From the NCBI GenBank assembly GCA_041628815.1, contig JBFKOL010000014.1, forward strand, positions 1 through 30,079: a stretch of DNA of 30,079 nucleotides, read 5' to 3'. Both the position numbers and the translations under genes were made by a program. The stretch is from JBFKOL01 sp041628815 (GTDB lineage Bacteria; Bacteroidota; Bacteroidia; Chitinophagales; Saprospiraceae). The notes below the pieces were generated by a model that was given only the letters and a program-made list of their open reading frames with translations, did no database searches and was not told the DNA's origin. How positions within the stretch are numbered: the first letter of the stretch is position 1; each line of letters starts with the position of its first letter. Positions 1-9,300 of this stretch are shown one piece after another.

Positions 1-454
1 ACAGCTGCAGCGTCAACGGGACAGGGATGAGATGCTCGAAGATTTTATTGCTGCTCACGCCTATCTCAAGGCTCATCCGGAGTGTACAGGCCGTGTTGGG
101 GTGGTAGGTTTTTGTTTTGGAGGCTGGATCTCCAATATGATGGCCGTGAGGATTCCCGACCTGGGTGCTGCAGTACCCTTTTACGGAGGGCAGGCGCCAA
201 CAGAAGACGTTCCTATGATAAATGCCCCCTTGCTACTTCAATTTGCCGAACTAGATCAGCGTGTCAACGCCGGTTGGCCCGAATATGAAGTCGCCTTAAA
301 GAAACATGGTAAGAAGTACCAGGCTTATTTCTATCCTCAGACCAACCACGGGTTTCACAATGACAGCACACCCAGGTTTGACCAGGAAGCTGCAAAACTG
401 GCCTGGGCAAGGACGGTTTCATTTTTTAATGAACATTTGAGAGAAGGCAAGTAG
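1..454 (+). CDS. Dienelactone hydrolase family protein, 5'-truncated
   Basis: The 3' part of an alpha/beta-hydrolase of the dienelactone hydrolase family; the reading frame is open from base 2 to the window edge, so the true start lies upstream. Family members hydrolyse dienelactones or related esters with a Cys/Ser-Asp-His triad. Visible triad candidates are the nucleophile elbow GFCFGG (Cys), the Asp in FAELDQR, and the His in NHGFHND near the C-terminus, all in the usual order and spacing. The visible part is about 150 residues, against a usual family length of about 230-290 with any signal peptide. The substrate cannot be inferred. The stop lies about 100 bases before the likely ATG of the next gene, so co-transcription is possible. 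Confidence 0.85.
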   Translation, partial: QLQRQRDRDEMLEDFIAAHAYLKAHPECTGRVGVVGFCFGGWISNMMAVRIPDLGAAVPFYGGQAPTEDVPMINAPLLLQFAELDQRVNAGWPEYEVALKKHGKKYQAYFYPQTNHGFHNDSTPRFDQEAAKLAWARTVSFFNEHLREGK

Positions 455-555
455 GTTCTTAGGTGGAATTGAAACATTTTCCTCGGTTCCTTGAAAAGCA
501 GTGGTGGAAATCAGGAGAAATCCATTATTTTACTGCTCTCCATTATAGTTTGGAT

Positions 556-3500
556 ATGTATCGACTGACTCATGAAAAATCGTCATTAAGCACCATTGCT
601 TGCCTGCTCTTTTGCCTTTCTGTTTTTTCTCTTGATACCGGCCTGGGTCAGGATGTAGTCTTACCAGCGAGCTTCTACGAGGAAATGAAATGGCGCAATA
701 TTGGTCCTGCGAGGGGTGGACGCTCGTTGGGATGTGCAGGAAGTCCCGGTCGTCCATTTGAATACTATTTCGGTGCCACCGGGGGAGGTTTGTGGAAAAC
801 GACTGATGGAGGACAGGAGTGGTTTCCAGTCACCGACGGGCAGGTAACATCTTCATCAGTGGGTGCAGTAGCTGTTGCAGAGACAAATCCCGACATTGTC
901 TATATCGGCATGGGTGAGGTACAGCTCCGGGGAAGTATCACGCAGGGTGACGGAGTATACCGGTCGCGTGATGGTGGAAACACTTGGAGGCATTTGGGTC
1001 TTGAGGAGACACAGGCCATATCCAGGATCAGGATCCACCCTACGAATCCCAATATCGTTTACGTTGCCGCCCTGGGCCATCCTTATGGCGACAATGAAGA
1101 GCGCGGCGTATACCGATCCACCGATGGCGGCAACACGTGGAAAAAAGTGTTGTATGTAAGCGACAAGGCAGGAGCAGTAGACCTCGTCATTGATCGCACC
1201 AACCCCAAAATTCTGTATGCGAGTACATGGCAGGTTTACAGAAAGGCATGGAAAATGTGGGGTGGCGGACCCGATTGCAAGTTGTGGAAATCTCTTGACG
1301 GGGGTGAGACGTGGATAGACCTTACCTCTAACCCAGGAATGCCGGAAGGCCCAATTGGTAAGATTGGAGTAGCAGTCTCTCCTGCCAACCCCGACAGGGT
1401 ATGGGCCATCGTCGAAGCCAACGAGGGGGGAGTGTTTCGTTCTGACGATGGAGGATGGACTTGGACCCATCTCAACGACGAAAGAAAATTGCGTCAGAGG
1501 GCTTTTTATTATTCACGCATTTATGCGGATCCCTGGGATCCTGAAACGGTCTATTGCCTGAATACTGGCTTTTACAAATCAACCGATGGCGGAAAAACAT
1601 TCGACACCGTCATAAGAGTCCCTCATGGTGACAACCACGACCTTTGGATTGATCCAAATGATCCGATGCGAATGATCAATTCCAACGACGGAGGAGGCAA
1701 CGTGAGCTTCAATGGAGGCCAGACCTGGACCGAACAAGATTATGTGACCACACAATTCTACCATGTCACGACGACTTCCGATGTGCCTTACCACGTAGCG
1801 GGAGCTCAACAGGATAATTCGACCCTTGCAATGCCCAGTGATGGATGGGACCATATGCAAGCCAGGGGCCCCAACCACGGGTGGTACTATGCTGTCGGTG
1901 GGGGAGAAAGCGGGTATATCACGCAACACCCGAACAACCCGGACATCTTCTACGCAGGCAGCCAGGGTGCCTTATTGACCCGATATGACAGGAGCAACGG
2001 TCAGATTCGGGATATCCAGGTTTATCCCAGATTTTTTTCTGGAGAACCTGCCGAGGCGCTTCCTGAACGATGGCAATGGACATTTCCCATTGTTTTTTCA
2101 CCTCTTGACCCTGATGTCCTTTATACCTGTTCGCAGCATGTTTGGAGAACAAGAAACGACGGTCAGAGTTGGGAGAAGATCAGCCCTGATCTGAGCTATG
2201 CGGATCCGGAAACCCTGGGAAAAACAGGAGGGGTCATCACTATGGATATGAATGGCCCGGAAATTTATGCTACCGTTTTTGCACTCGCTCCTTCATACCA
2301 CGACATCAACACCCTTTGGGCAGGATCGGACGACGGTAAAATCCACATCACAAGGAATGGAGGGCAGTCATGGAATGACATTACGCCACCGGATCTGCCC
2401 AAGTATTCGCGCGTCAGCATAGTGGAAGAATCTCGGCATTCAGCGGGAACTCTTTATGTGGCCGCAAATCGCTACCAGGTTGACGATAGGCAGCCTTATG
2501 TATACAGGACTACGGACTATGGTAAAACGTGGACAAAGATTATTGACGGTATCGCCAATGGTCATTTTGCCCGCGCCGTGAGAGAGGATCCCGTGAGAAA
2601 GGGCCTTCTCTTCCTTGCCACAGAGCATGGTGTTTACCTCAGTTTTAATGCCGGCGATTCATGGCAACGTATTCAATTGAACCTGCCTGATACGCCTGTC
2701 AGGGACCTTGTAATCAAAGATGATGACGTTGTTTTGGGTACGCATGGGCGCGGTTTCTGGATACTTGACGATATTCGTCCATTGCGTCAGATGAAGCCTG
2801 ATGATTTTGCCCAACCATTGGTCGTTTTTCAACCTGCCGATGCGATCAGAGGAGTCTATGACGCCGTTGTACAATACCACCTCAAAGAAAAAGTGGACAG
2901 CGTTCGAATAAGCATTCGCGACCAATCTGGAAACTTGGTGGGAGAATTCACAGGTAAAAAAGAAAAATGGACGCCCGATCCCAATTTGCCTTGGTGGAGA
3001 AGGGGCGGTTCAACAAGTCCCACAACTGCCAAAGGATTGAACAGGTTCGAATGGGATTTGCGATATCCGGGCGCCGTCACTTTCGACGGTATGATCATCT
3101 GGAGTGCCCGGCCTGAAAGAGGCCCCAAAGCTCCTCCGGGAGATTATACAATCACGGTGGAAGCAGGAGGGCAAAGTATCTCCAGAACTTTCAAGATCGT
3201 GATGGACCCTAATATCAAAGGTATCACGGCAGAAGATATGCAAGAACAGTTTGAGTTTGCCTCACAGATCAGAGATAAGACCAGCCATACCAATCGCATG
3301 GTGATCGAAATCCGAAGGGTCAGGAAATCTCTAACCGGTATGAACGACCCTGCTATTGAAGCCGCAGTCCGGGAATATCTCGATGGTCTTGCCGCCGTTG
3401 AAGAGAAGCTGTATCAGGTCAGAAACCAAAGCAACCAGGATCCCCTTAACTTCCCGATCAAGCTCAACAACCGATTTGCTTCACTGCGAAGGTCTGTTGA

Positions 3501-3672
3501 AAATGGGGACGCCCGTCCAACGAACGGTGCCTACCGGGTTTTTGAGGAGTTGTCGAGTGAATTAGAAGGTTATATAAATGACATTAATGAATTGAATATA
3601 AAACACTTAGATAAAATAAATAAAGTATTGCTTGATAAAGGGTTAGGCGTTTTGGAGGTAAGGTTTGAATGA
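556..3672 (+). CDS. Secreted sortilin/VPS10-type Asp-box (BNR) repeat protein 1
   Basis: A large exported beta-propeller protein of the VPS10/sortilin-like 'glycosyl hydrolase' type common in Bacteroidota; actual enzymatic activity is unproven for the family. About eleven Asp-box motifs (S/T-x-D/N-x-G-x-T/S-W), such as RSRDGGNTW, RSTDGGNTW, KSLDGGETW and RTTDYGKTW, run through the first two thirds and indicate a multi-blade propeller. The motif THGRGFWILDD closes the propeller. The C-terminal third carries a FlgD-like Ig fold (FEWDLRYPG, PPGDYTITV) and a helical end. I chose ATG 556 because it places a signal peptide (core IACLLFCLSVFSL, ending near LGQ) at the N-terminus; a GTG at 463 in the same frame would add 31 residues ahead of it. 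Length is 1038 residues, typical. Two paralogues occur later in the window. Confidence 0.88.
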   Translation: MYRLTHEKSSLSTIACLLFCLSVFSLDTGLGQDVVLPASFYEEMKWRNIGPARGGRSLGCAGSPGRPFEYYFGATGGGLWKTTDGGQEWFPVTDGQVTSSSVGAVAVAETNPDIVYIGMGEVQLRGSITQGDGVYRSRDGGNTWRHLGLEETQAISRIRIHPTNPNIVYVAALGHPYGDNEERGVYRSTDGGNTWKKVLYVSDKAGAVDLVIDRTNPKILYASTWQVYRKAWKMWGGGPDCKLWKSLDGGETWIDLTSNPGMPEGPIGKIGVAVSPANPDRVWAIVEANEGGVFRSDDGGWTWTHLNDERKLRQRAFYYSRIYADPWDPETVYCLNTGFYKSTDGGKTFDTVIRVPHGDNHDLWIDPNDPMRMINSNDGGGNVSFNGGQTWTEQDYVTTQFYHVTTTSDVPYHVAGAQQDNSTLAMPSDGWDHMQARGPNHGWYYAVGGGESGYITQHPNNPDIFYAGSQGALLTRYDRSNGQIRDIQVYPRFFSGEPAEALPERWQWTFPIVFSPLDPDVLYTCSQHVWRTRNDGQSWEKISPDLSYADPETLGKTGGVITMDMNGPEIYATVFALAPSYHDINTLWAGSDDGKIHITRNGGQSWNDITPPDLPKYSRVSIVEESRHSAGTLYVAANRYQVDDRQPYVYRTTDYGKTWTKIIDGIANGHFARAVREDPVRKGLLFLATEHGVYLSFNAGDSWQRIQLNLPDTPVRDLVIKDDDVVLGTHGRGFWILDDIRPLRQMKPDDFAQPLVVFQPADAIRGVYDAVVQYHLKEKVDSVRISIRDQSGNLVGEFTGKKEKWTPDPNLPWWRRGGSTSPTTAKGLNRFEWDLRYPGAVTFDGMIIWSARPERGPKAPPGDYTITVEAGGQSISRTFKIVMDPNIKGITAEDMQEQFEFASQIRDKTSHTNRMVIEIRRVRKSLTGMNDPAIEAAVREYLDGLAAVEEKLYQVRNQSNQDPLNFPIKLNNRFASLRRSVENGDARPTNGAYRVFEELSSELEGYINDINELNIKHLDKINKVLLDKGLGVLEVRFE

Positions 3673-3680
3673 AAGGTTGA

Positions 3681-3710
3681 CGGTAGTCGGTAGTCAGTTA
3701 TCGGTAGTGG
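3681..3710. repeat. Short degenerate GGTAGTC/GGTAGTG direct repeat
   Basis: The unit CGGTAGT occurs three times (two adjacent, one after a CAGTTAT interruption) in the 156-base gap between the Asp-box gene and the TIR cassette. It could be a dispersed intergenic repeat of this genome or simple low-complexity sequence. One window cannot tell which. No promoter of the Bacteroidota -33/-7 type is convincing in this gap. Confidence 0.4.
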
Positions 3711-3828
3711 GTTGTTAATAACAAATCAAACCGCTTAAACCCCGAACTACAACGCTCACGCTGCGAGTTTAGGGCACGCCAATAAACGAATTAAACTACA
3801 TAATCGGACTAAACTACTTAAAATCACC

Positions 3829-5100
3829 ATGTCAAATCTATTGCTTGAACATATAGAGGACCTCACCAAACTCCTGCAAAAACAGAAAATCGGGGATGTA
3901 TTGAAGAAGATGCGGGATTTTACCATAAGTGGCAGTGCTGAAAGGAGAAATGCCATTACCATTTTTTCGAGCCGGTGGAGCGAAATTCAACACAAGGATG
4001 CGCTGGATCTCTCGACCCGTGAAGACATCAAGGTTGAAACACACAACTTAATGATGGATCTCCTTAAATTTTTTGAATCGGAACGTACCCGTATCGAAAT
4101 GCAAGAAACGGAACATGGTGAAGAATTGACAAAAAGTCAAGGAACCGGGAGGAGTAGCCAAAAAAAGCTAAATTGGCAAGAAACAACAGAATCAATGAAC
4201 GTCGGTAAAGAATTGAGAAATGCCATGTCGGATCTGTATGACGACATGGGAGAAGTAAAAATGGTTGCTGAAGACATCGGTGTCGATTTAGGCAGGATCA
4301 ATACCACGGGTACCGTGGAAATGGCCTGGAGAGAAGTGATCAAGGAGGCAGACAAGCAATCCTTGACCATGGAATTGGTGGTTTATGGATTGAGTGATTA
4401 TGGTGACGATGCAAGACTGAAGGCAATAAAGGCATTTTTAGAAGGATCCCCTATTGTTCCGGATCCTCCTCCAGATCCTCCTCCCGTGATACCTCGTACC
4501 GACGAGGTACAAAAAGCCAAGGTTTTCTTTTCCTACGCCTGGGGCGACAGCAGGGAGGAAGGTGAAAGCCGCGAAAAGATCGTAAATGATTTGTATGATT
4601 CGTTAGAAACCGATGGCATCGATGTCATCAGGGATAAAAGAGACCTTAGTTACGGGGGCCTCATAAGTAAATTCATGACTGATATTGGATCCGGCGACCT
4701 GATTATTGTTTTCATCAGCGACAAATATTTGCGCTCTCAATACTGTATGCATGAGCTTATGGAAATTTACCGCAATACAAGAGGAGACCGGGTTGAATTT
4801 GCTGAACGCGTATTACCTGTTGCCGTTGAACGAGTCAAACTGAGTGATCCGATGGTTTTGGGAAAGTACTTGGATCATTGGAAGGAAGAATATAAAAAGT
4901 GGGAAGATTTTACCAGCCAAAGACTATCGGACTTGGGTGAAAGTCAAACCGATCAGTTCCATCGTATTCGTAAAATCAAACAGAACTTCGGAGACCTTAC
5001 GGATTATCTCAGGGATATCAATTCGAGTTCTCGCGATCTGCTCTCTCAGGGTGACTTCGCGCTTGTTAAAGACGCGATCAGATCAAGGCTGGACACCTGA
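3829..5100 (+). CDS. TIR-domain effector with two N-terminal effector-associated domains
   Basis: A 423-residue soluble protein with three modules. Residues 1-85 are helical and resemble effector-associated domain 11 (pattern AITIFSSRWSEI, then ETHNLMMDLLKFF). Residues 123-205 are a second death-like adaptor (ELRNAMSDLYDD, VAEDIGVDLGRI, AWREVI), which I take as EAD1-type although the subtype number is uncertain. A proline-rich linker (PDPPPDPPP) leads to a TIR domain from about 229: strand 1 KVFFSYAWGD, BB-loop region RDKRDLSYGG, and SDKYLRSQYCMHEL. Glu309 in CMHEL sits where TIR NADases place their catalytic Glu, so NAD+ cleavage is plausible. About 50 helical residues follow the TIR. The gene opens a three-gene + strand cassette. 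The adaptor at 123-205 matches the N-terminus of the next protein, suggesting homotypic recruitment. TIR is secure; adaptor subtype and immune role are inferred. Confidence 0.9.
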   Translation: MSNLLLEHIEDLTKLLQKQKIGDVLKKMRDFTISGSAERRNAITIFSSRWSEIQHKDALDLSTREDIKVETHNLMMDLLKFFESERTRIEMQETEHGEELTKSQGTGRSSQKKLNWQETTESMNVGKELRNAMSDLYDDMGEVKMVAEDIGVDLGRINTTGTVEMAWREVIKEADKQSLTMELVVYGLSDYGDDARLKAIKAFLEGSPIVPDPPPDPPPVIPRTDEVQKAKVFFSYAWGDSREEGESREKIVNDLYDSLETDGIDVIRDKRDLSYGGLISKFMTDIGSGDLIIVFISDKYLRSQYCMHELMEIYRNTRGDRVEFAERVLPVAVERVKLSDPMVLGKYLDHWKEEYKKWEDFTSQRLSDLGESQTDQFHRIRKIKQNFGDLTDYLRDINSSSRDLLSQGDFALVKDAIRSRLDT

Positions 5101-5186
5101 GCCGGATCTTTTTCGACAAGGATTAAAATGTCATTGGGTCGTTAGTGACTTATATTGTATATTCAGACGAGAAAAACACTGCATTC

Positions 5187-6296
5187 ATGGCCGCCTTCCT
5201 GCCTGCCCTGCGTAATACACTCGTCAGGCTGTATGACGAAGTGAAAAGCATCGAAGTTGTTTCTGACGATCTTGGCGTTGCAAATAAACGAATTCCCTGG
5301 CAGAACGCTGCAGTAGTCGTCTGGCATGAGGTCCTCAAGGAGTTCAGGAAAATAAAGGGTTCTGAGGAAATTGGAATTTATGAGCCCCTCCTCGAAAGAG
5401 TACGCTCCGATTATGCCAGGGATAGAGAGCTGATCGACCTCGAGAATGAAGTCAGAGGTATGCCCAATGAGCTTGAGCAGCATCTTCAGCGCATAGGGCT
5501 TGACCTGGACAAAATTGGTCCACTCGATCTCGTGAACTGCAACAGGAATAAGGAAGCCACTGAATTCTGGAAAAACAAGGATACCCTTTTTGCCAAAACA
5601 GGCTTGTGCACAGTGGTCATGTTTGGTGACCAGTACGATCACCCTGCCGCGCTTGCCGAAAGGTTTGTCCTGGAATACATCAATGAACTCAAAGATGATG
5701 TGCATGCCGTTTACATAGATCGACATCCGGGAGAAACGAGGATCAAAACCCATGTATTGGACAACAGGACGGAAGAGGGGCTACGAAATAACCTGCAAGC
5801 TTATCTGGAAAAGATGGCCCTTAACAGGGATTTGTCCAAATTCACAGCCCTTGCTCATGTCTTTGAAGTAGATGTGGATGCCAGTACCGACATAGGTGCC
5901 GGCGTATTGAAAGAAAGTGTCGAGATCTTTGAAACATTTGCCAGGGAACACGCTGCCCTTAATCTGTTGTTTCTGGCAGTACCCACGGGGGACCCCCAGG
6001 TAGTGCAGTCTTTCCGTGAAGTAGCAGATGATTTGTCGGGCATTGGGACATCGACTACTATCCTCGACAAATTGCAGGTGCTCGGTAGTGATGACATCGA
6101 GAATTGGTTTGCCAAGAACGGGGCTGACCAGGTGGAAACTATTGGGGCTTACCTCACCCAGTTATTCGAACTGGAGGGGTTAAAATCGTCCAAAGCCCAG
6201 TGGGAGAAAGAAAAAAAACTGGCTATGAAGTCCATGGAAATTGTTCAGGAGCAAGTATTCAGTTTTGCATTAAAAAGCGAAACAAAAACCAACTAA
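5187..6296 (+). CDS. Effector-associated domain fused to inactive-STAND (iSTAND-like) protein
   Basis: Residues 1-88 form a death-like effector-associated domain (ALRNTLVRLYDE, VVSDDLGVANKRI, VWHEVLKE) that aligns with residues 123-205 of the preceding TIR protein. Residues about 105-330 look like the inactive STAND domain of bacterial conflict systems: opening motif VNCNRNKE (116-123), then a hydrophobic strand where a P-loop would lie, reading VVMFGDQYDHPAALAERF (143-160), without a GKS/GKT triplet. Nucleotide binding is therefore unlikely. The C-terminus is a charged helix. I chose ATG 5187 because it begins just before the first adaptor helix. GTG 5145 is in frame and adds 14 residues; it overlaps the stop of a 5-codon ATG reading frame (5128-5145). 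The membrane-protein gene starts 9 bases after its stop, so an operon is very likely. Probable role: adaptor or regulator of the TIR effector (inferred). Confidence 0.75.
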   Translation: MAAFLPALRNTLVRLYDEVKSIEVVSDDLGVANKRIPWQNAAVVVWHEVLKEFRKIKGSEEIGIYEPLLERVRSDYARDRELIDLENEVRGMPNELEQHLQRIGLDLDKIGPLDLVNCNRNKEATEFWKNKDTLFAKTGLCTVVMFGDQYDHPAALAERFVLEYINELKDDVHAVYIDRHPGETRIKTHVLDNRTEEGLRNNLQAYLEKMALNRDLSKFTALAHVFEVDVDASTDIGAGVLKESVEIFETFAREHAALNLLFLAVPTGDPQVVQSFREVADDLSGIGTSTTILDKLQVLGSDDIENWFAKNGADQVETIGAYLTQLFELEGLKSSKAQWEKEKKLAMKSMEIVQEQVFSFALKSETKTN

Positions 6297-6305
6297 TCAA
6301 CCAGT

Positions 6306-9300
6306 ATGGAGCTGTTGGATAGAAACAGTTTTCTGACGCGTAAAAAGGTCTTACTTGTGGTACTGGCAGGTGTGGCAATCCTGGTGATCGCACTCTTATG
6401 CCTAAAGCCTCCCTATTTCGACAAGTTCAATCCCGACGCTCTTACCTGGGGTAATCTGATCAAAAATTTTGGAGATGGACCATCATTGATGTCGCTGGTC
6501 ATGAAGGGCTTCGACGAGTTCTGGGAATTCGTATCGGAGCATTTTCCTGGCTGGTGGGCCCTTGTCTATGCAGTCATTGCATTTGCCATCCTTCAACTCA
6601 TTAAAAAGAAGGTTGAAGAGATCAAGAGTCGAAAACCTTATTTCTGGTCGTCCAATCAGCATGGATTCAGCGATAGCGGAATCTTTCAACCACTAAACGG
6701 GTTGCTGGGCACGCTGAAGGATGTGCTTCCATTTGTTAAAAAAATGGTCGATAAAGATTTCAAAGGATTGATAGAGGGTGGGGCTCAATTATTCGATGGC
6801 ACTCAAAAGCATAATTACCTGTTTCTAATCGACGAACATGCGCCCAACGATCATTTCGGGCGGTTCTGGGAGTCATCAACAAGGCAGTTTGAGAAAAATG
6901 CTTTAAAGACAGACCGGTTTTTTTACAATGGTGATGCCAGACTTTTCTACAGCAAAGATCAAACTGAAGGATTGGGGATTGAGGACCTCAAAGGACTCTA
7001 CGGCGATTCAATTCTTGTGGTGATAGGGGATGGGTACCAAATGTTGGACGTTGATGGGGGTGATCTTTGTACATGGACCTCGACATTTGAAAGCTGGGAG
7101 GTGAGGTACCTTATGACACCCAGAAATCCTCATTCCTGGGATAGGCGGGAAAACAGGCTCATGGGGCTTTTTCACGTCCTACCGGCAGATCCGGGGCAAT
7201 TGGAATTGCTTGGATACACACCGAACGATAAAGAAAAGGTTGAACCGAAGACAGGGGAAGATGATTTCCTGGTGGATTATCACAGCAGTACTTTCAATGC
7301 TGAAAATTTGTGGAAATATTTCGACCAGCCGACCGTCGAATGGATACAGGCATGTGCTCTTCATCACCAGCTTGATTATCCCTTGACCATAGAATTAGGT
7401 CAACAGGTATTTTCCAGGTATCAAAGGACATTGACATTGCACGACCTTTACAGGGTTTGCCAGATTTGGTGGTTCAGGACTGGTATAATACCTCCTGATA
7501 TCCGTGCTCGGCTATCTAAAAAACTGGATGAAGAAGGCGACAAGAACGGTATTCGCCGCTGGCTCAGGTTCAAATTCCCCATGCTTCGTCCGCCAGAAGG
7601 ATCCTATGCAGGAGATCAGTTCACTGAATCTGAAACCATCAACGAGTGGTTTGACCCTTCGTTTAACCTGACTTGGAAGTATCGCAAGGTGATCCGCAAA
7701 CGGTTGAACCGCATTTACTCTTCGGGACTGTATCCGAATATTTATCTTACTCTTGTAGACGGCCCTCACAACAGGATATCCCGTATTTTTCCTGTCAAAT
7801 GGCGGTACTGGATCTTTAATTATGGCTATTCGGGACTGGGCGTTACCCAGTTCGTACGAAACGTGATATACAGTTTTTTGGCCGCGACTATCATGGGTTC
7901 GATTTTCGTATTGATTTTATGGTTGTCACAAGGAGAAGGAGAAGGAGATGATCCTGCAACCGCGAGTGTTGTAGAGACCGTATTGCGAATTCCCGTGCCT
8001 GAGACTGATTCGATCACTTTGCACATACCCGGAAAACGAGGTGCACCCGTGAGAGGAATGATTCCAGGGGTGACCATTCGTTCTCCTTTTCGATTGAAGT
8101 ATGACGGCAAAGACACCAGGGTGTTCAGGTCTCGTCCCGGGCAAAAGGATTCGTTGTCCTTTACTGCCGTCGGCGACCAGGTGAGCAACGATGTAATGGT
8201 TGAATTGAGAGACACGCTGTTTTTTGAGATCGGAGGAGAGGTCAACATCACCCTTTGGGATGAAGTGCCCGTCTACTTGTTGGCGCCGGTGAAAGATTCT
8301 GTCCAGGTTGAAATCGAGGTTCCGCTAAGAACCACGGATACCCTTACCCACTACGTACAGCTTTTCCTTCCGCCCAGAAAATTTCCTCCTTGGGGACCTT
8401 TCAACCCACCTCATCCGATCACAAGGCCTGGGCTTTCCAAGGTGGATACGGTATGGGCCGATCCGGAAAAGGAGGTTATCTGGAAAAGAGATACGATCGA
8501 TAAGGAGATTCCTGTAGTGCTTACCGTATGGGACACTTTGAGGGGACCTGTAGAGCGGATCACCATTGAAATACAAGATACCATTGTAGATACTGCCGTG
8601 ATTATAGTCCCAGTGCCGGGTGTTACACGCATAAAGCTCAAAAGGGATACGATTCGTGTGCCGGATGGAAATACCAGATGGAAGACAAAAACAGACACCA
8701 TCTATGTGCGAGATACTGTAGAGGTGGCCGTACCTGGTCGAGATTCGATCATCCGTGATACAATTGTCATTATGAACAGCGTGCCTTTCATTATCCCAAT
8801 ACCAAAACCTATTGATACCCCGATGCGGCGACAGGTCATCATATCCGGTATTTTCAATCAATGCGACGACACAGAAATAGTCAATAGCCATTTTTTCAAG
8901 GGCTTCCGGGTGCGAGGCCAGAGTCCGGTCCTATTCCCGGGACTGGATGGAAAATTTGACTTTACTTATCTGGGATACCAGGGTGATGAATTGCATTTGG
9001 ATGTAGAGCCCCCCTATTACGTTGTTGACGGACCCACCGTTTTGCAAATAAACAATACAATTAATGTTGAAAGTCGATTGACGGTGGTCGATTCCAGTTA
9101 TTTCAGGCCATTCATTACGGTTTTAGGAAAAGTGAAGGTGGCCGGTATGGTTTCCATCAACGACAGCCTGCAGCTGGGAGATTTAATGACGGTGGATTCT
9201 CTTTCAAGGGATCTCACCATCGAATTGATCAATGGACCTCCACCTTATGGAGAAATTGCTCATCATGAAGGATTCTTCCTGCACCTATTATACGATCTGA

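Noticed and set aside
463..555. GTG start of Asp-box protein 1, 8 bases after the hydrolase stop
   Set aside because: It would place 31 hydrophilic and aromatic residues before the signal peptide; ATG 556 gives a normal export signal. It cannot be fully excluded.
3040..3060. tRNA T-loop-like GGTTCGAAT
   Set aside because: It lies inside the Asp-box coding sequence and no acceptor or anticodon stem can be formed around it.
556..3672. Sialidase (neuraminidase) function for the Asp-box proteins
   Set aside because: Asp-boxes alone occur in many propellers; I could not identify the sialidase RIP motif or arginine triad, and the layout fits VPS10/sortilin-like proteins.
3681..3710. CRISPR-like repeat array
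   Set aside because: The units are 7 bases, imperfect, with no spacers of uniform length, and no cas genes lie nearby.
5163..5753. 196-codon open frame on the - strand inside the iSTAND-like gene
   Set aside because: Antisense to the adaptor and iSTAND regions that match the neighbouring proteins; no domain seen.
8325..8891. 188-codon open frame on the - strand inside the membrane-protein gene
   Set aside because: The + strand frame is continuous with membrane segments and domain motifs; the antisense product has no recognisable domain and an unusual composition, so it is a shadow frame.
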